In this document: positions 45,934 to 57,502 of the stretch, piece after piece
How the letters are laid out: every line of letters begins with the position of its first letter
Numbering within the stretch: the first letter of the stretch is position 1
Origin: Blakeslea trispora
Taxonomy: Eukaryota > Mucoromycota > Mucoromycetes > Mucorales > Choanephoraceae
Direction: 5' to 3'
Assembly (NCBI GenBank): GCA_025331445.1
Contig: JAIWNE010000033.1
Location: 186,001 to 250,000 of the forward strand
DNA length: 64,000 nt
Made by a program: the position numbers and the translations under genes
Notes under the pieces: model-generated
What the model saw: only the letters and a program-made list of their open reading frames with translations
What the model was told of the DNA's origin: nothing
The model's database searches: none

Positions 45934-48464
45934 ATTCTGTTTTTCTTATGTTTCCCAAATCGCAAGTACTTATCTCACTCCTTAACATGAAAATCTGTAT
46001 TCTTTCTAGTATCTCACTTTTAAGGCTGTATTGCGTAACAAATATGTGTCAAGCATGATTTCATTTAACGTTTCTTTCCTTGCTCATAAATAACTACAAT
46101 ACTCTTATATCAGTGTTTATAAAACAGTGTGTTCGCTCCCTCTCAATTTGTTTACAAAAGTAGTTATCTTTTGGTGTTACTTTCTTTAATGACAACCTAA
46201 TTTTAAAATTCTATTTTTTTAAATATAAAGATGTGCACTCGATAAACTATTTCTTTAGGAATCGACCAATAGAAATTGAGAGCTTTCGAATTGTTTTGAA
46301 GTACCGTCACTAACGCTAAGCCTACCTGCTCTGAAGGTTTTTTTCTTCTCTTTATTTTTTTGAGATCGTCTTCTTTGTAGTGTACTCATGTAAGTTCATC
46401 ATGTACACATGTAGAGCAGATGAGTACCAAGAAAGTTAACCTGAATTTATAGAAATCGACTGCTTGTATTGGAGCAACACTCTCTTTATGTCTCTCTCTT
46501 TTTTTCAGTTTTTACTATTTTCAACGATCATGCATTCGAAATAAAGACGCGTCTATTTCTTCAGTTCTCAATATACAATCAGTATCTGCTTTGCTTTTTC
46601 TATCGATATAGCGTTACAATCAACAGCATATTTTTTGAGGGGTCATTATTCAACAAAAATGATTTCGTACAAGCTGCAATTTTTTCTAGACGCTACAGCT
46701 TATTTGTCGGTGCCTTTTGATTAAGGTAAAGGTATGAGAAAAAGAAACAATGATTATAACTTTTGAGCGCTTGTAACTATATCTTCTGATAGGTTCACGA
46801 AAAGAGAACATTTAGAATCGGAAATCCATTGCTAAGAAGACAAACATGTTATAATCTACTGCACTATCTTGAGAAGGTTCAACAGGTTTTGACAAAGGAT
46901 TATTATCACATTTAGACAACTCAACATGCATATGGGTGCGTTCTCTCAAGTCGAAACATTTGTCACGGTCTATTTTTAAGGATGCATTGTTTCTTGGATG
47001 TAACATATAATTGTCTGCTTATATCTACAAGGTTTGCTTCAATACTATTTCCAGAGAATGTTTATTAAAATATCTCCCAAAATGTTAGTAGGCGCCTTAT
47101 TGTATAAGCTTTTGTCTTATAAGGAATGTCTGACAGAAGGATTCTTTTGAAGGATGTATAAGATGATGGATTGGAAAGCTTGTTTATGTTAAATGAATAA
47201 AGGTTATCAACAATGTTAAATGCTATTGATTGATGATCAAATATCGGTTTTTTGGTAAACTGAAGACATTCAAAGGTATACGGAGCGAAGCAGTGGAGAG
47301 AGATATTCTGTAAGCCGCCTTGAGTTTCTTTATGATAACCTTAAATGTGGTAAAAACTCTCATCAGCTTCTTTTTATACTACACCTTATTGTTGAGAACG
47401 TTTGGAGAAAGAAATCTAAAGCAATACAGATATCAGCTACAAGGTGGAAGGCTTAAAAGTTAACAAACCCTTTTTAAATGGCTCTTCTTATTCACTAACG
47501 GGTATTGTTCATCAAAAGAAGTGTATTTTAACAATATTAATGGCTAACTATTTAATCGCAGTTTTTTAAGAGCACGATTACTCTTTGCGGTTCTACTAAA
47601 ATGGCATTCGGTTTCATGGTTAAAAGGGAACTATTTTTTAAAACTGCCCAATTTGTTTCTAAATGAGCCTTATTTGCTGTGTGTTGACATTCATCTTTGA
47701 TGTCTAAAAACTACAATACCTAATTTAGACTATCAAACATTCGTTACATATTTGGAGACAATCTTTAGCTGAGATAAAACATCCATCTTTTTCATCATTC
47801 AATACTTTTTAATTCTTTCCTTTTATTTTGTTCCACTTTCGCTGTTTTTTGTGATTTTTGTAACTGTCTTATATACACCTCTCTGTAAAGCAACCACCCA
47901 ATTTCAGCCGTTATGCATTTAAAACATCTTTGATTACTTATAAGCGCGACTAAAGACAGACTACTATGAACGATCACACTCTGTAAGAACCTACCAAATG
48001 TTTTCTTTTCTGTTTTAACAATTGGAGATTTCTTTTTATTTTTGGATAACCCTTTTGCTTGACAAGAGCATTTATAGCAACAACTGCTCGTTCAACATGA
48101 GCTCATGTCGCTTTGCAATGGGGATGAGCGATCTGAAGATCGACATGAAGTCAAGATGTCAACTTTTTTGTACCACATTCTTCAAAATTTAAACAAAACA
48201 AATGCTTTGCTTTCTCTAACTCTTTGTTATCGCTTTCTTCGCCTTTGTTTATACTATTTTAGCCTTGCGCTTTTTCTTATCATTACACAAAAATTTAAAA
48301 TTGTCTCCTTCACTTTAAGACCAATAAATTTGCCGGCAAATGACTTTCTTGCCTTTCTTTTACACTTTGACCTCTATTTTGCAAGGTATCTCATTTTACC
48401 TCAAGAGATTACTTACTAAAAAATTAACCTTTACCTTTGAAATTGAAATTAAAATCGTCTTCTT
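45934..48464. other. Non-coding arm of element H'
   Basis: 2.5 kb, AT-rich. I recognise no gene. A minus-strand frame at 47006-46812 (64 codons, with KCFDLRERTHMHVELSKC) has balanced composition but no start context, partner exon or homology that I know. Confidence 0.4.
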
Positions 48465-48878
48465 TATTATTCGCTTAAAATGTTTCTCCTAAAATAGTCT
48501 GGCCCCCAGCTTCCTAATTAGAATGCTTTTTGCATGAAATACTCATTGTTTGTCCCCCATTTTCAGTTCAAAGCAATTTCGCACTCGTGCATGACTTTTT
48601 TTTTCTTTTTTTTTAAACTTTTTTGCTAAAAAGCACCTTGTCTGATATTTTTTTTGGCACTTAGAATTTATTTAAAAAAATTCGATGGATGAACATAGCA
48701 CGCACTTGGTCAACCTTTCCAATTTGCTTCAAACTTTTAACTAAACAACCTTGAACATGTAGGAGTACAATGAACTAAAAAAATTGAATCGTTTATTTAC
48801 TAAATCCATCAAATCTGCTCTCCAAAACTTATCGTTTGGGCCAAACTACCACAGATTAAATTTTCTTGCGCTGTAGTG
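48465..48878 (-). repeat. Right terminal block of element H'
   Basis: Reverse-complement match to 7154-7575, ending GCTGTAGTG. The copy at 7154 sits inside an RT coding remnant, so the boundary CACTAC is confirmed independently there. Confidence 0.8.
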
Positions 48879-49361
48879 TCTTATTACACAACAACCTTAT
48901 TAGGATCCTTCTCTGACTTTCCATATCATAATGAATAGAACTTTTAGACATGTATTAATAATCCATACATGATGACTCATTAACTTGACTGTTTAAATTA
49001 TTAGTTTGCAAGTCCAACATGACTTCTTTTAGAATAGTATATAAGCTCTTTAATCTTCTCTTATCAATAAACTCACCTATTATCTCTCTTATTTACTTTA
49101 CGCTTGGTTGTAGTTTGACGTATTCACTACCTAAATCCACATATTGTTATTAGTTCCCTTGATACTTATTACAAATCATTATATTCATTTATTACATCTC
49201 TTCTTCTATATTATTCTATTCTCTTTACTTTACTACTATCTCTAGTCGGACGACTTAAAACCTGGTGCTCATTACTTATAACCTTGCTGCTTGATTGCTC
49301 TGTTATATCAATTTGTTCTCTTTTTCAAGTTACTGCAAAAACTATCCTTTGTCCTGTAACA
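48879..49361 (+). repeat. LTR2, 3' part
   Basis: Matches 11192-11674 closely and ends TCCTGTAACA. The upstream half is missing because the end of element H' directly abuts it. It ends 70 bp from the 3' end of tRNA-Thr. Confidence 0.75.
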
Positions 49362-49424
49362 CCTTTAATATGCAAATATGTTTTCATCATCAGGCCTGTT
49401 TCAAATAAAACCCAAAATATAAAG

Positions 49425-49430
49425 AAAAAA
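49425..49430 (-). terminator. Pol III terminator of tRNA-Thr
   Basis: Six T residues on the transcribed strand begin one base after the tRNA 3' end. Confidence 0.8.
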
Positions 49431-49431
49431 T

Positions 49432-49504
49432 TGCCTTCTGCCAGAATCGAACTGGCGACCTTCTGCTTACTAGGCAGACGCTCTGCCAACTGAGCCAAGA
49501 AGGC
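49432..49504 (-). tRNA. tRNA-Thr (AGT)
   Basis: On the minus strand: acceptor GCCTTCT paired with AGAAGGC and discriminator A; D arm GCTCAGTTGGCAGAGC; anticodon stem TCTGC/GCAGA around loop CTAGTAA (anticodon AGT); T arm GCCAGTTCGATTCTGGC. 73 nt, no intron, all stems perfect. Confidence 0.95.
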
Positions 49505-49515
49505 AGATGTGTTTT

Positions 49516-50011
49516 TGTCGTCTAAATATTTTGTTATGTTTTATAAACGCGGTCACGTGACTAAAGTAGAGCTTTTGAGCCAATAAGATCACTGGAAAAG
49601 CTTGACGTAGTCAACTGTATTTTGATAATAAGTTTTTGATCTTTATTTATTTTCTTATTTATCTTTTACCTGTATTTTGATAATAAGTCTTTGATAAAGA
49701 GCTTACAATTATCCAAAATACGGTCTTTTATACTTTTCTATTCTATACTAAATATCTATACTATTTCAAATAAAGCAACAATCAATTACACGCTTCAACT
49801 TGATTGATCCTTATGTCTTGACGAATGTAATAACGAGCTGACTTTCGCTAAAGGCAACTTCCTTATACGTAACGAGTTTAGTTTGATCTTCTTTCTTCTT
49901 TTGTTCAATATTTGAGGTTTAAACCTTCTCTTATTTGGATTATACATATGCGGAAGGTTGTATTCAACCTCGATTGGCTGTTTACGCTTGTCAGTACTAG
50001 TATTGGTGACA
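49516..50011 (-). repeat. Solo LTR of the gypsy family at tRNA-Thr
   Basis: A diverged copy of the LTR at 25479-25976 with near-equal length (496 bp). It starts TGTCGTC 11 nt from the tRNA-Thr 5' end and ends GGTGACA. TTTT borders it on both sides (49512-49515 and 50013-50016), with an extra A on the right. It contains the open basic frame also seen at 19008-19277. Confidence 0.82.
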
Positions 50012-50061
50012 ATTTTGAGAATGTTAATGTTTTTTCTGTCGGAACCAAAATACTTGTGCCA

Positions 50062-50290
50062 CACTACACCCAAAAGGACGTCCACTGCTGCCAAATTTAG
50101 CGGTGGACGTCGGTTATTTGTACAGCAATTCGGCGTCCGCTGCACAAAAGTGATCGTAAAGTCCCACTGCAAGTCCACTGCAGGTCCACTGTTAGTTGGG
50201 ACCCGACGATCACTGCTGTGGACTGGACAAATGAAATGCTTACCATGTCCCCAGTGGATCATACAGGGCGTCCGTCTTATTTACTTTAGC
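50062..50290. repeat. Subterminal motif array of element C
   Basis: Many copies of GTCCACTG/CAGTGGAC and GTCCGC/GCGGAC in both orientations. The same array ends element B at 18530-18759. Confidence 0.75.
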
Positions 50291-51594
50291 TTTGTGATTG
50301 GATATCTTTTTTGAAGAATCTTTATTCAATTGGCCATTTTTATAAGTATACTCAAAAAATCTTGTTTAATTGGCTTTACATTTGCTATTTTATTGAAATT
50401 GACATTTCTAATTGGATGATATGGACTTCTTTACACAGATATACTTCTTTACGATTGGACTGTTTACAGTAAATATAAAGAATTAGAGGCTTAAGAAAGT
50501 GGCTTTTATTATAAAAAATATTTTTTGGCTTAAAATAATAGCTAGTTTATGGGGGAAATGCAGGGGGGAATTCGATCAAATAATCAGGGCAAATGGCAGG
50601 CATCAATCAGAGGAAAAGCCTAGAAATAGACCAGAAACAGGCAAAAACGCTGGCAAAAATGGCAGTAAAAAAAATGGAATAGATGGCCAGAATACAGGCA
50701 GAAACAGCTTGGAATTTAGGCACAAATGTAACGAAAGTACTGCAGAAACGATCAAAAAATCAGCAATTTCACGGATGGCACAAAATCCAAAAAGCATGCA
50801 GAACCGTTAGAAGGAGAAATCGAGCAAAGAATCTAAACATGAATACTTTATCAACAAAACAATTAGATGGGTTGAAAAAGATGTATATACAAAAGGATTA
50901 CTTACTTGAAACCAGCTAAACCTTGTTGTAGACATAAACCAGTATGACCAGCCAAAAAGACTTTTTAAAAGGAAGAAATCTATAATAAAACAATAAGTGA
51001 TACAGAACCTTTAAAGCTTGATAGTTTACTTACAGTTCAAGAGAAAAGACAAAAGTAGAGACTCAAAAGATGTTACAGGTAAACCATCTAGAAAAGGGTT
51101 ATCAGAACAGTGTGTAAGCTTTCTATTGTGTAGTATTTACCTTAAGACTATGTCCATTTAAAGAGAAAACGGAAAAGAGAGCCAAATTACTTGTTTCTAA
51201 AAAAAAGGAGTGAATAAACAGTACAAACAAGCTAAATAATCTCTACCTCAAACAACAAATCATATTACATCCATGTCAAGCAAAAGTAGAGAATAGATGT
51301 CTAAGATATCACTTTTAGTAATCACTCAATTGAATAAGAAAAAAAAACTTACTTTTTTTATTTGAAAATAAAGAGAAAAGGAAAGAAAGGAAAAAAAAAG
51401 AAAAAAGGAGAGTGAAGAGAGAAAATAACTAAAATTTTTTTTCTACCTGTCAAATCTGGAGTAAAAAAAACAATGACTTACCAATTTAGTAATAAAAAAA
51501 AGGGATCAATTTCCTGTCAATTATTTGAAAGCTATAAGTAAAGGTCTTGAAAAGACTTGAAACCGCCATCATTATCCGTTCTTTTCTCTTCAAA
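50291..51594. other. Leader region of element C
   Basis: No gene recognised. A single uninterrupted TTAA near 50493 is the empty-site equivalent of the M1 insertion in element B. TTTACTTAC and similar words may be splice donors of a minus-strand transcript, as in element A. Confidence 0.4.
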
Positions 51595-52636
51595 ATGAAC
51601 CGTCAAATCCCAACCGTCGCTGCTTCTGCCCCTCGTGCTCCTGTCCGTCCTTCTGTTCGCTCTGTCTCTGCTGCTCGTACCGAAGAACGTTTTGAAGAGA
51701 TCTTTGATAACTTGGGAGTGGTTTCTGGACGTCTTGCACGAATGGAATCGCTTCTTATTCAAACTGATACCAGTACCAGTGCTAACAGAGTCACTATTAA
51801 TGCTAGAAATCTCACTTTTCTTGTAAGTTATACTTGCTTCACACTACATTTCAGGTACTTACGCTTTTGTCTTTTCTAATAGAAGGCAGTCAAGGACTCA
51901 TTTGACGATGCAAAGCAAGTAGGTGTCGAATTTGATTATCGCCAGCCAATGAAGACGTCCAGTAGAAACCGTTCTGTTTTTGGAGGCATCATCAGAATGC
52001 CATCGCCAAAGTGAAAGCCCTTTCTGGCTTCTCTGGAGACCAAGAGCTTTCCTATGAAGTACAAAGATGTCTCGGCGAAAAGGTCAGAAACCAATTTGAT
52101 CTGATCAGAAGACGCCAGAAAAGAGATGCTTCTTTGCCAGAAGCAAGAACGACGTTCCAAGTCAGTGAGCGTAAGCGCAAGCGATTGCAGAGAGTAAGTG
52201 ATAATATGGAAAACCCTTAAAACTGGCAGTAATACTCATCCATCTTTTGAAAAAACTTCGTTCTCGTACTGCTTGCTTTGCTGATAACAAGGCAATGATG
52301 ACAACTCTTTTTGGTGAAGATGAGGAGTGCACTGCCGTCCTTGACATGAAATATATGTCAGAAGAAGAAGACGTAGAAGAAGATGTTGAAGAAGACAGCT
52401 GCTTTCGTGTTCTGGTTCCTTCTTGGCGTTCAGACAAAGTAAGTTACTGAAGCATCGTTTACCCTTGTTCGTGATACTGACAATGTTTGTAGTTGAACCA
52501 ATTTTTCGCTGCTTTGGACAGCATCCACAAGAAAAAGAACAAGGCTATACGCGCTTCTCGACGCCGTGAAGTTGTTGAAAAGGAGCTGCCTACTGGACGC
52601 CACGAAAAGTTTCCTCAATTGGCCATTAGGTCTTAA
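51595..52636 (+). pseudogene. Coiled-coil partner gene of element C
   Basis: Exons: 51595-51822, 51883-52193, about 52247-52438, 52493-52636. Exon 1 is Ala/Pro/Arg-rich, then amphipathic (ERFEEIFDNLGVVSGRLARM). Exon 2 shifts frame near 51985 and then reads ALSGFSGDQELSYEVQRCLG and a basic end (VSERKRKRLQR). Exon 3 has the acidic run SEEEDVEEDVEED and FRVLVPSWRS; its acceptor has lost AG. Exon 4 ends KFPQLAIRS. The order matches the partner gene of element G, so these are homologous genes, here inactive. Convergent with the transposase, which ends at 53037. Confidence 0.65.
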
Positions 52637-52879
52637 AGTGCTGTTGTTTTTTGTCTCTTTGTTGCTTTTTCTTCCTTTTAATAAATAAATATTTGAATCA
52701 ATCAAGTTATCATTTCAAAACATAAACCTAATACTTAGCTTGTTCATTTCTAACCACTTGATTTCTTCTTTTGCGTTGATCGAGATCTAAATGATAAATA
52801 GACAAAACAAAAATAATGATAAAATAAATAAATAGAAAAAAAAGGTAGACAAAAATTTAAAGGAATGAAATGTATTTAT

Positions 52880-53036
52880 CAGAAAACCGCAAGGCAAAAA
52901 AATAGAAAGGCATAGAAAGAAAGTCATAAAAAAAGGCATAGGTAGACATAGCATAGGAAAAGCATAGGTAGGCATAGGACAAAAAGGCATAAGTGAACAT
53001 AGGGTAAAAGGGCATAAGTGAACATAAACAAAAAAA
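52880..53036. repeat. Short degenerate GGCATAG repeats
   Basis: Irregular copies of AGGCATAG and GGCATAAGTGAACATA between the two convergent genes of element C. The stretch 52637-52880 has nothing recognisable. Confidence 0.6.
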
Positions 53037-56000
53037 TTAAGCAATGAGCTTTGGTGGCAATGGGATGACTACATGACGATTCGTAAGGTGGTTAAGAACA
53101 ATTGCTACTTGGTTGTGCAAGTGAACCACGGGTATAATAGAAGCATCTGAGTCATCTTCAAAACCAGCATTCAGTGTTTCCATGCCATACATAGAGGAAT
53201 CTTGATTATTAAAGTAGTATAATGCATCACTGGACTTATTAAATCATTTAACATAGGCAAGGGTATGAGGTCTTGACACTGCTATACCATCTTCATCTAC
53301 CACTTTGACAGTACTTCTAAAGATACAGTATATCTGGCAGTACCTAAGAACTAAGCCGTGGACACCTGGATAATATGCCACTGCATATGAACCTCGTTTG
53401 CGTAGTGTAGATGCTTCGATAGAGTTGAACTTGTTACCAAGAATGTTGATATACTTGTAAGTCAACACTTTGCGTTCAACAGGTAGGCGACTTGAGTTTG
53501 CAATTGCAAGATATTCATCGATGTACCTGTCGCCGTGCACACTGTTGTAATAAGAAACAAAACAACAAAACACTTCTTCATTCAATGTAGACATCTTAGG
53601 CTTGAGAGACGATACAGTTATGAGAGGGAGTTCCTCATGACCATATGCACCAACGGTACCGGTATACAAGTCGTAGAAGCTTAAGAGGTCGAATATCTTG
53701 TCGCTGGTATTGTATACGCTGGCCAAGGACTTGTCACCAAGAAAGAAAGATTCGACTTGCTGTTTGTTCTCTTTTGGAATAAAATCCATTAACTCTCTCA
53801 CCGAGTCTTCGCTATGTACATCTAGCAAGAACTTGTCAATGTATGTGCGCTCAACGCAGCCTTTTCGGTTCGTTCTAATCGTCTTCAAGTCTTGATTGTA
53901 ATGTTCGAAGTTGAACAACCAGTGGGAAGGGGAGGCAGAGTAGTTTAGAATTGTTTCTTTTAGATGAAGAGCGTTGTGAAAGTTGATCGTAATCAAAAAT
54001 TTATCATGGTAGATCTCTTCGAAACCCAACCAAGAAAGACTTCAACTGATCATGTGCAGTATCAAGCTCCGAGAGGGACAAACAAGGAGAGAGGAGAATT
54101 CTTGAAGCCTTGACCAAAAGCATCCAATGTTCATATGGCTTTTTTTCAAGAAGTTGCGGAAGTAGATAAGGAGACAAAACCAACAACCAAGTAGCCCATT
54201 CATCTGCCTTGAAGTTAGAGAAACCGTTGCCAACGGTAATCTTTCTTGCAATGGACGATACAGCGTGGTTGGGGGGGAGGATAAACTTGCTCTCCAAGAT
54301 CACTTGCATCTCTTTCAGATGGGCGGGTGTGAGCTTGGGCAACGATCTTCTGTTGGGTGTAGTGAACATGCCTGTCCAAATACTTGCCATTTTCTTAGTA
54401 AGACCAAGCAACAGATTGTGCATGATGTCGATACCAACATGACGGATTGGATCGAAATATGGCAAATCCAAGAGAACACTCCAACGGGTACCGTTTTGCC
54501 TTTCTTTTTCTTTGCGAGCACTTTCAGTTCTTGTCTGCAGCCATTCTTGCGCTTGTTGTCTGTGCTCACTACACGTTTTTCTGACTTGGCTTTCGATGTT
54601 AAAGTCACTGAAGTCCCGAGCCTTGTCACCTGCCACAATGGGGTCAAACTGCTTCTTACATTTTAAGCAGGCATTGATCGAGTTGAATGAAGTAAAGCCG
54701 GCCACTTTGCGCTGAGCAGGCAAATCCATCATACACAAAGAAAGTGCCGCCTTGACTACTTGCTTTCCTTTGGTTTTAGTCTCCATCTCAACACCATTCA
54801 TCAACTGTTTTAACTCCTTGACCAAGGGACGCAAATAGTGGTTCATTTCAAATGTCTTGGGTTCCTTTGGGCCATTGATAAGACAAACCAGAATGACGTT
54901 ACTCCGAAGGTTTCTTATCTCACGTGGCAAGTTTTGTACAGTAAGATAAATGGCGTCAACACTGTAAGAATCCTTATAAGCCTGGAACCAGTCGCAGTTC
55001 AATGTAAGCAACAAATTAAAGTCGCTCTGAAAGACAAAAGGTTGACTGTCGGTACTATCAATCTTAAATTCGTTCCAGACTTGACCGTCGTAAATGTCAG
55101 AAAGCATTCCAGGCAAGACTTGACGTTCCTTCCAAAGACTGATTTCGTTAGCGAAGCCGTCACGCATGAAAAACATCTTAAGCGTCTCAACCAAAGAATT
55201 GTATGAGAAAGTTCTAAGAGGAGCGAGTGTACCGTATTGGTTGCGTTCCAAAAGATCTTGTTGACAAAAAGATGAGCCCAAGAAAATGCCTTTGTCGAAG
55301 CATGAGACTTTTTGCTGAACAATTGCTTGCTCTTCTTCGGTACTGTATGGGTGAATGGCGTGACAGGTAACGCAGCTAGCATACTCTTTTACGCTGGATC
55401 TAAAAGGGCGAGCTGCTTGACACCAGATGTCAAAGGTTGCGACCGACTTAGGAAAGCGATACTTTTCGTCAGTCAAACAAAGAACCATGTTTGAAAAAAG
55501 CATAACTTTCTCACAAGAAACGTCGTTCAATTGGTTCTTGCGCAACAAAACAACCATAGCGAACAAAAGAGAAGCGATTGGTGTAGAAGGCAAGTTGGTG
55601 TTGCGAGGATAATCGTAAGAAGAACCTATAAATAAATCGAAGTATTAATTTTACTGATAAATGAAACAAGCGAAGAATATAGACATACCTTCTTGATTAG
55701 CACTTTCAACTGGAACAGATTCAAAAGTAGTCGTGCCATAAGAGAATTCTAAGTCTAATTATATGTTATTAATAAAATGTAGGCAATATAAAAGCACTGA
55801 ATATTGCCTACTTCAAAAAAGAAATCGTCAGTGGTGGAATTAATATCAGAACCAGTGATTTGAGAAGCACCTGAGGCTACAATGTCAAATACTGTTAATC
55901 ATAAAGTATAGAAAAGTTATCTTAATTTAAGTTACCATTGCTTCTGGATCTCTTGATTGTATCGTTGGTTTGATGGTAGGAGTATGCGCGCTTTGTCACA

Positions 56001-56101
56001 TAGGCACATTTCAAAACGGGACATGCTTTGCATACAGTGCATTCACATTTGACTAAATTGTCATCAGTAGACAATTGAGCAGAGTTTTGAGAGTTGAACA
56101 T
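53037..56101 (-). pseudogene. Tnp2-like CACTA transposase of element C
   Basis: Starts at ATG 56101 with a Cys-rich motif (KCECTVCKACPVLKC). Short exons then lead to the core at 55593-54004. The three core blocks are LLTLNCDWFQAYKDSYSVDA, MMDLPAQRKVAGF with CLKCKKQF, and HVGIDIMHNLLLGLTKKM; the first and last are close to the plant Tnp2 pattern. A one-base frameshift near 54010 (KSFL|GFEEIYHDK) and an in-frame TGA at 53244 break the C-terminal part, whose natural stop is at 53037. One donor (around 55805) is also degenerate. It would cut CACTACACC ends; this copy is inactive, though near-identical ends in element B show the family moved recently. Confidence 0.8.
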
Positions 56102-57205
56102 TTTTGAGAATAATGACTAGGAAAGTAAAAGAAAGAGGTAATAAATGTTCTGTTATTGTATTATTTATCTGTCCTTTTATATAAACAATCTCCATTTGGA
56201 TATTTTCAAACTACTTGTGTTATCTGCTCATCCTGAAAAGGCTTTACTTACTTCAGAAGCCGACAGGGATACTCACAATAACAACTCCGGAAACTGTTCT
56301 TATCTTTTTTCACACTTATTTACACAAATGAATTGAAAAACGGTTTGTCCTTTATTTTAATCCGGGATGATTCTGTAAACAACCCTTTGGGATCCACTTG
56401 TATAAGTAAAATGACAACCATTGTTCTTGAATTTGTTTTTTTATTACTAATTTTAAGGGCTTTCTATTTGGCTGTCAAATCTTGTCTTACTGTAGTACAC
56501 GGAGTTGAAGAAAACGTGTTCTCAAGTTTTTTTTTCAAATGTTGCGATTGTTCACTTTACCATTTCTACTTCTTGTGAGCAGCACTTGTTGTGTTAAAAA
56601 CACTAAGTTATGAATACCTTTTTTTTTTTATAAATGCAATATGATTTCCACTGTTTGGTTGTATATCATTACATGTTTTTTTAATGAGTTTTTTTTTTGG
56701 ATGTCAGATTTCGATGTCTTTTCTTAGAAAAATATATCAGGGTCAAACTTGATTACTTCACTCCGATGTTTGAGAAATTTGAAATACTTACAAAAGAGAT
56801 GAAAACGAAAAAGGCTGAACATTGTGTATGATAGGTGATTGCGATTAGCGATTTCTCTTTTTTATCCTTTATGATAACATACGCCATAATAAACATGGAA
56901 TGGTTTCCCTTTTTTAAGGAGTAATACTTCGCGCACCCACTTTTCACACTCACTTTTTAAATACACCCCACTTCCTACACCCACTTTTTAAAAAACACAT
57001 TTTTTGCTTTCCTCTCCCCCCATTTTTTTTTAAAATCAGAAAGACTTTTATAAGTTGACAGAATTGAGTTAAAATATATTTTAGAAGCAAATAAAAACAT
57101 GTTGCAGTAAACACAATAAAAGAAAAAAAAACTAAGGGACTAATCAATGCTAAATTGGTCTTTAAAATATGTCTGTTAGAATCTGTATGAATTGTAATAT
57201 GTATA
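56102..57205. other. AT-rich spacer upstream of the element C transposase
   Basis: No recognised gene or terminal repeat. TA at 57204-57205 is the target duplication of M2. Confidence 0.45.
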
Positions 57206-57391
57206 CTGGTTTTTGCCTTTTAGTTGGCGCCCTTTGAGATTTTGGATCACGGCTTTTGAGACTGTCTTTGCGGCCTTTGCCAAAAAAATTGCTTTGATTG
57301 AACTGTAGTTCGCGGTCTTTGAATCGGGCAATAGATAATACTCTTCAAAGAAATGCTTTGCAGAGACATTTCAAAATACAACTCAAAAAAT
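57206..57391 (+). repeat. Left TIR of M2
   Basis: 186 bp, no mismatch to the right TIR. It includes GGCGCC and short TTTGCC/CTTTG words repeated within. Confidence 0.92.
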
Positions 57392-57502
57392 ATATTTATG
57401 CACTTGCTTCAGAAAGTTAAAACGTTTTGTGTTGCTAATGAGCTTTTATTTTTTTTATTAATTTCTTTTCATAACATATTTCAAACTACGAAATTAATTT
57501 TT

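Larger units (their letters stand above)
38508..48878. mobile_element. 10.4-kb two-gene CACTA-type element H'
   Basis: Left end CACTACGGCTCAAG; reverse complement of right end CACTACAGCGCAAG (12 of 14 match). Flanks are CTC and TCT, so only TC is shared and a clean 3-bp duplication is lacking. It contains a minus-strand transposase gene and a divergent plus-strand partner gene, both open after splicing. The blocks at 39215-40640 and 48465-48878 recur, inverted, in the deletion derivative H at 7.2-9.0 kb, which independently supports that both blocks belong to one element. This is the best candidate for an autonomous element here. Confidence 0.65.
50062..57205. mobile_element. CACTA element C with two genes, right end not found
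   Basis: Left end CACTACACCCAAAAGG, almost identical for about 430 bp to the right end of element B. It lies 50 bp beyond the solo gypsy LTR. Inside lie a plus-strand partner gene and a minus-strand Tnp2-like gene, both broken. The expected right end (as in A and B) is not seen before the M2 transposon begins, so the right limit given here is only where M2 starts. Confidence 0.55.

Noticed and set aside
46360..46400. TTTGTAGTG at 46373 as the possible right end of element E
   Set aside because: Beyond TGTAGTG it does not match the ATAACTCATG-type array, and no 3-bp duplication fits.
54340..54370. GGGTGTAGTG inside the element C transposase gene as a CACTA end
   Set aside because: It lies within conserved coding sequence that reads through, so it is a chance match.
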